A DNA stretch of 22,335 nucleotides, from IMG/VR virus record IMGVR_UViG_3300032240_000637, positions 1 through 22,335 of that record; one strand, written 5' to 3'. The notes under the pieces were generated by a model. That model did no database searches. It was given only the letters and a program-made list of their open reading frames with translations, and was not told where the DNA came from. The stretch comes from a virus. Numbering within the stretch: the stretch's first letter is position 1; the number at the start of each line of letters is the position of its first letter. Both the position numbers and the translations under genes were made by a program. Positions 21,232-22,335 of this stretch are shown in pieces.

Positions 21232-22173
21232 TCAAGTATATGAAATTGCAGATAGTGAATATGTCGGACTTGTGATAGTAAATGCTCCGAACGGATAGAG
21301 TGTTCCGGATGCTTTTGTTTCTTCAACATTGATAGATAAGATACCGTCAACTGAATCGCCGGGAGGGGTGCTCGCAGGATCTGATCCTGGCGCTGCTAAT
21401 GTATCTGGATCTACATACGAATCAATCCAGCTAATTTTAATTACAAGCTGCGTTGCAGTACCGCCGATATTATCAGCAACATTCGATTTGGCTTCTAATT
21501 TAAAACTATTATCGGAGTACGGTGTACTAGATGATCTAACATAAAATGTCTGATAGCTATTTGTTAATTTATAGAAATTAACTATTAAATTTGGATCGGC
21601 ACTAAATGCCTGTGTACCGACTGTTGACAATAAAGATGTCCAGGCACCATTTTGTGCTGTAAGAGCTCCGCCGGTTCTGGTCGAAGTAAATTTAATTTTG
21701 CCGCCGCTATTAAAAAAATATCTAGCGTTATTACTGTTTAGAAAAGTCAAAGTTAATTCACAACTTGCCAATGTACTCCAGGCTGTTTCCAAAGTTCTAT
21801 TGGCTTTTGCACTTAGTACTGTCTGCCCAGGAGCCACTGTAAATCTATTACTTACTGCAATATCTGCCAGTATACTGTAATCAGTATTTGGATTTCCTGG
21901 ACCGTATCTAATCGGTGTTGTTTTTTGTATTTCTACAATTGAAGGTAATACACCATCTTGATGTAGTTTTGCGTTAAGAATATCAAAACGCAGTGCATCC
22001 CATTGAGCTTTAGTTGCAACGTTTCCTTCAGATACCGCTGTGCTTTGTACAGCCTGTCCATAGCCTTTGTCAGCAGATCCGACACCGATAATAGGAATAA
22101 TTTTATTCCTAATAGTATTGTAGTCTAGTGCGCCAATTGGATCACCAGATGCCGTTGCTACAGTTTGTACCAT
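21232..22173 (-). CDS. Tail-fibre-like structural protein (short paralogue)
   Basis: The protein has 313 residues; ATG 22173 comes two bases after the stop of the preceding gene. Its whole length aligns in order with the last ~310 residues of the 652-residue fibre protein: DYNTIRNKIIPIIGVG, GYGQAVQSTAVSEGN, ARYFFNSGGKIKFTSTRT, FYKLTNSYQTFYVRSS, SDNSFKLEAKS and GDSVDGILSINVEE. It begins directly with this module and has no glycine-rich or Calx-beta part. The family resembles virion proteins with fibre or baseplate roles in marine myoviruses. It may form a mixed or alternate fibre with its paralogue. The exact place in the particle is unknown. Confidence 0.75.
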   Translation of the reverse strand: MVQTVATASGDPIGALDYNTIRNKIIPIIGVGSADKGYGQAVQSTAVSEGNVATKAQWDALRFDILNAKLHQDGVLPSIVEIQKTTPIRYGPGNPNTDYSILADIAVSNRFTVAPGQTVLSAKANRTLETAWSTLASCELTLTFLNSNNARYFFNSGGKIKFTSTRTGGALTAQNGAWTSLLSTVGTQAFSADPNLIVNFYKLTNSYQTFYVRSSSTPYSDNSFKLEAKSNVADNIGGTATQLVIKISWIDSYVDPDTLAAPGSDPASTPPGDSVDGILSINVEETKASGTLYPFGAFTITSPTYSLSAISYT

Positions 22174-22175
22174 AA

Positions 22176-22335
22176 TTATAACACCAACGCTTCAACAACT
22201 TTTACACCTTCATCATCGCTGCTTTCGAGTGCAACTGCAAAAACACCACTAGCGTGTGGAACTGCCATCATTGCACAACCGTCATTAGTTGCAATTAGGT
22301 CATCGCCTTTCTTGATGCGACCAATTACCTTAACT
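22176..22335 (-). CDS. C-terminal end of a phage structural protein (5' part outside window)
   Basis: A reading frame enters from the right edge and ends at TAA (22176-22178), showing 52 residues. The sequence VKVIGRIKKGDDLIATNDGCAMM and then VPHASGVFAVALESSDDEGVKVVEALVL fits the terminal beta-rich module of phage tail or fibre proteins, where a GRVxxGDxI pattern occurs near the end. It is followed two bases later by the ATG of the short tail-fibre protein, consistent with one structural operon. Only the end is visible, so identity is uncertain. Confidence 0.6.
   Translation of the reverse strand, partial: VKVIGRIKKGDDLIATNDGCAMMAVPHASGVFAVALESSDDEGVKVVEALVL

Noticed and set aside
18101-22335. 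Diversity-generating retroelement or CRISPR near the fibre genes
   Set aside because: No reverse transcriptase, template/variable repeat pair or regularly spaced repeats were seen.

Overview
The window looks like part of the genome of an AT-rich, T4-like marine myovirus, probably assembled from seawater virome data. The evidence is: (i) two tandem tail-fibre-like proteins, one with glycine-rich and Calx-beta-like modules; (ii) densely packed genes whose start and stop codons overlap; (iii) TAAATA late-promoter-like boxes at a constant distance from start codons; and (iv) three small conserved genes at the left edge that resemble, from memory, hypothetical proteins of marine T4-like phages. 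The host (cyanobacterium, SAR11 or other) cannot be read from this window. No integrase, IS element, tRNA, CRISPR array or rRNA was seen.

Layout. Positions 1-1148 (+): a partial small gene and two further small conserved phage genes, followed by a UACG-loop hairpin with a short T run that is probably their terminator. It lies inside the 3' end of the opposing gene. Positions 1138-2361 (-): a nucleotide-sugar dehydrogenase (UDP-glucose/GDP-mannose type). Positions 2408-5558 (+): a 2OG-Fe(II) oxygenase, a very short DegT/StrS-type aminotransferase, an arginine amidinotransferase and a glycosyltransferase-like protein, all overlapping or coupled. Positions 5537-18028 (-): twelve genes in which all eleven junctions overlap. 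From the promoter side they are a small conserved protein, two GT8-like DxD glycosyltransferases, an unknown protein, two paralogous GT-A proteins, two radical SAM proteins with an extra N-terminal Cys cluster, a GT-like protein, an SGNH hydrolase, a second GT-like protein and a B12-binding radical SAM protein. Positions 18101-19195 (-): a third type of radical SAM protein with a C-terminal SPASM-like Cys set. Positions 19237-22335 (-): two paralogous tail-fibre-like proteins and the end of a third structural protein.

How the genes may work together (inference). The content is that of a glycan or small-molecule building and attachment pathway: sugar oxidation, amination, amidino transfer, oxygenation, radical SAM chemistry, seven glycosyltransferase-like proteins and one esterase-like enzyme. 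It sits beside the adhesin genes. The most distinctive part is an aminotransferase directly followed by an amidinotransferase, the order of chemistry used to make guanidino groups in streptomycin-type cyclitols. A plausible reading is that the phage makes an unusual, perhaps guanidino- or methyl-bearing, glycan and decorates its virion (fibres or capsid) or modifies host surface sugars. Substrates cannot be determined from sequence alone.

Other points of note are a perfect 21-bp inverted repeat inside the Calx-beta coding region of the larger tail fibre, and two late-promoter-like boxes that point past each other in the 46-bp gap at 2362-2407. No stretch over 300 bases lacks a gene.
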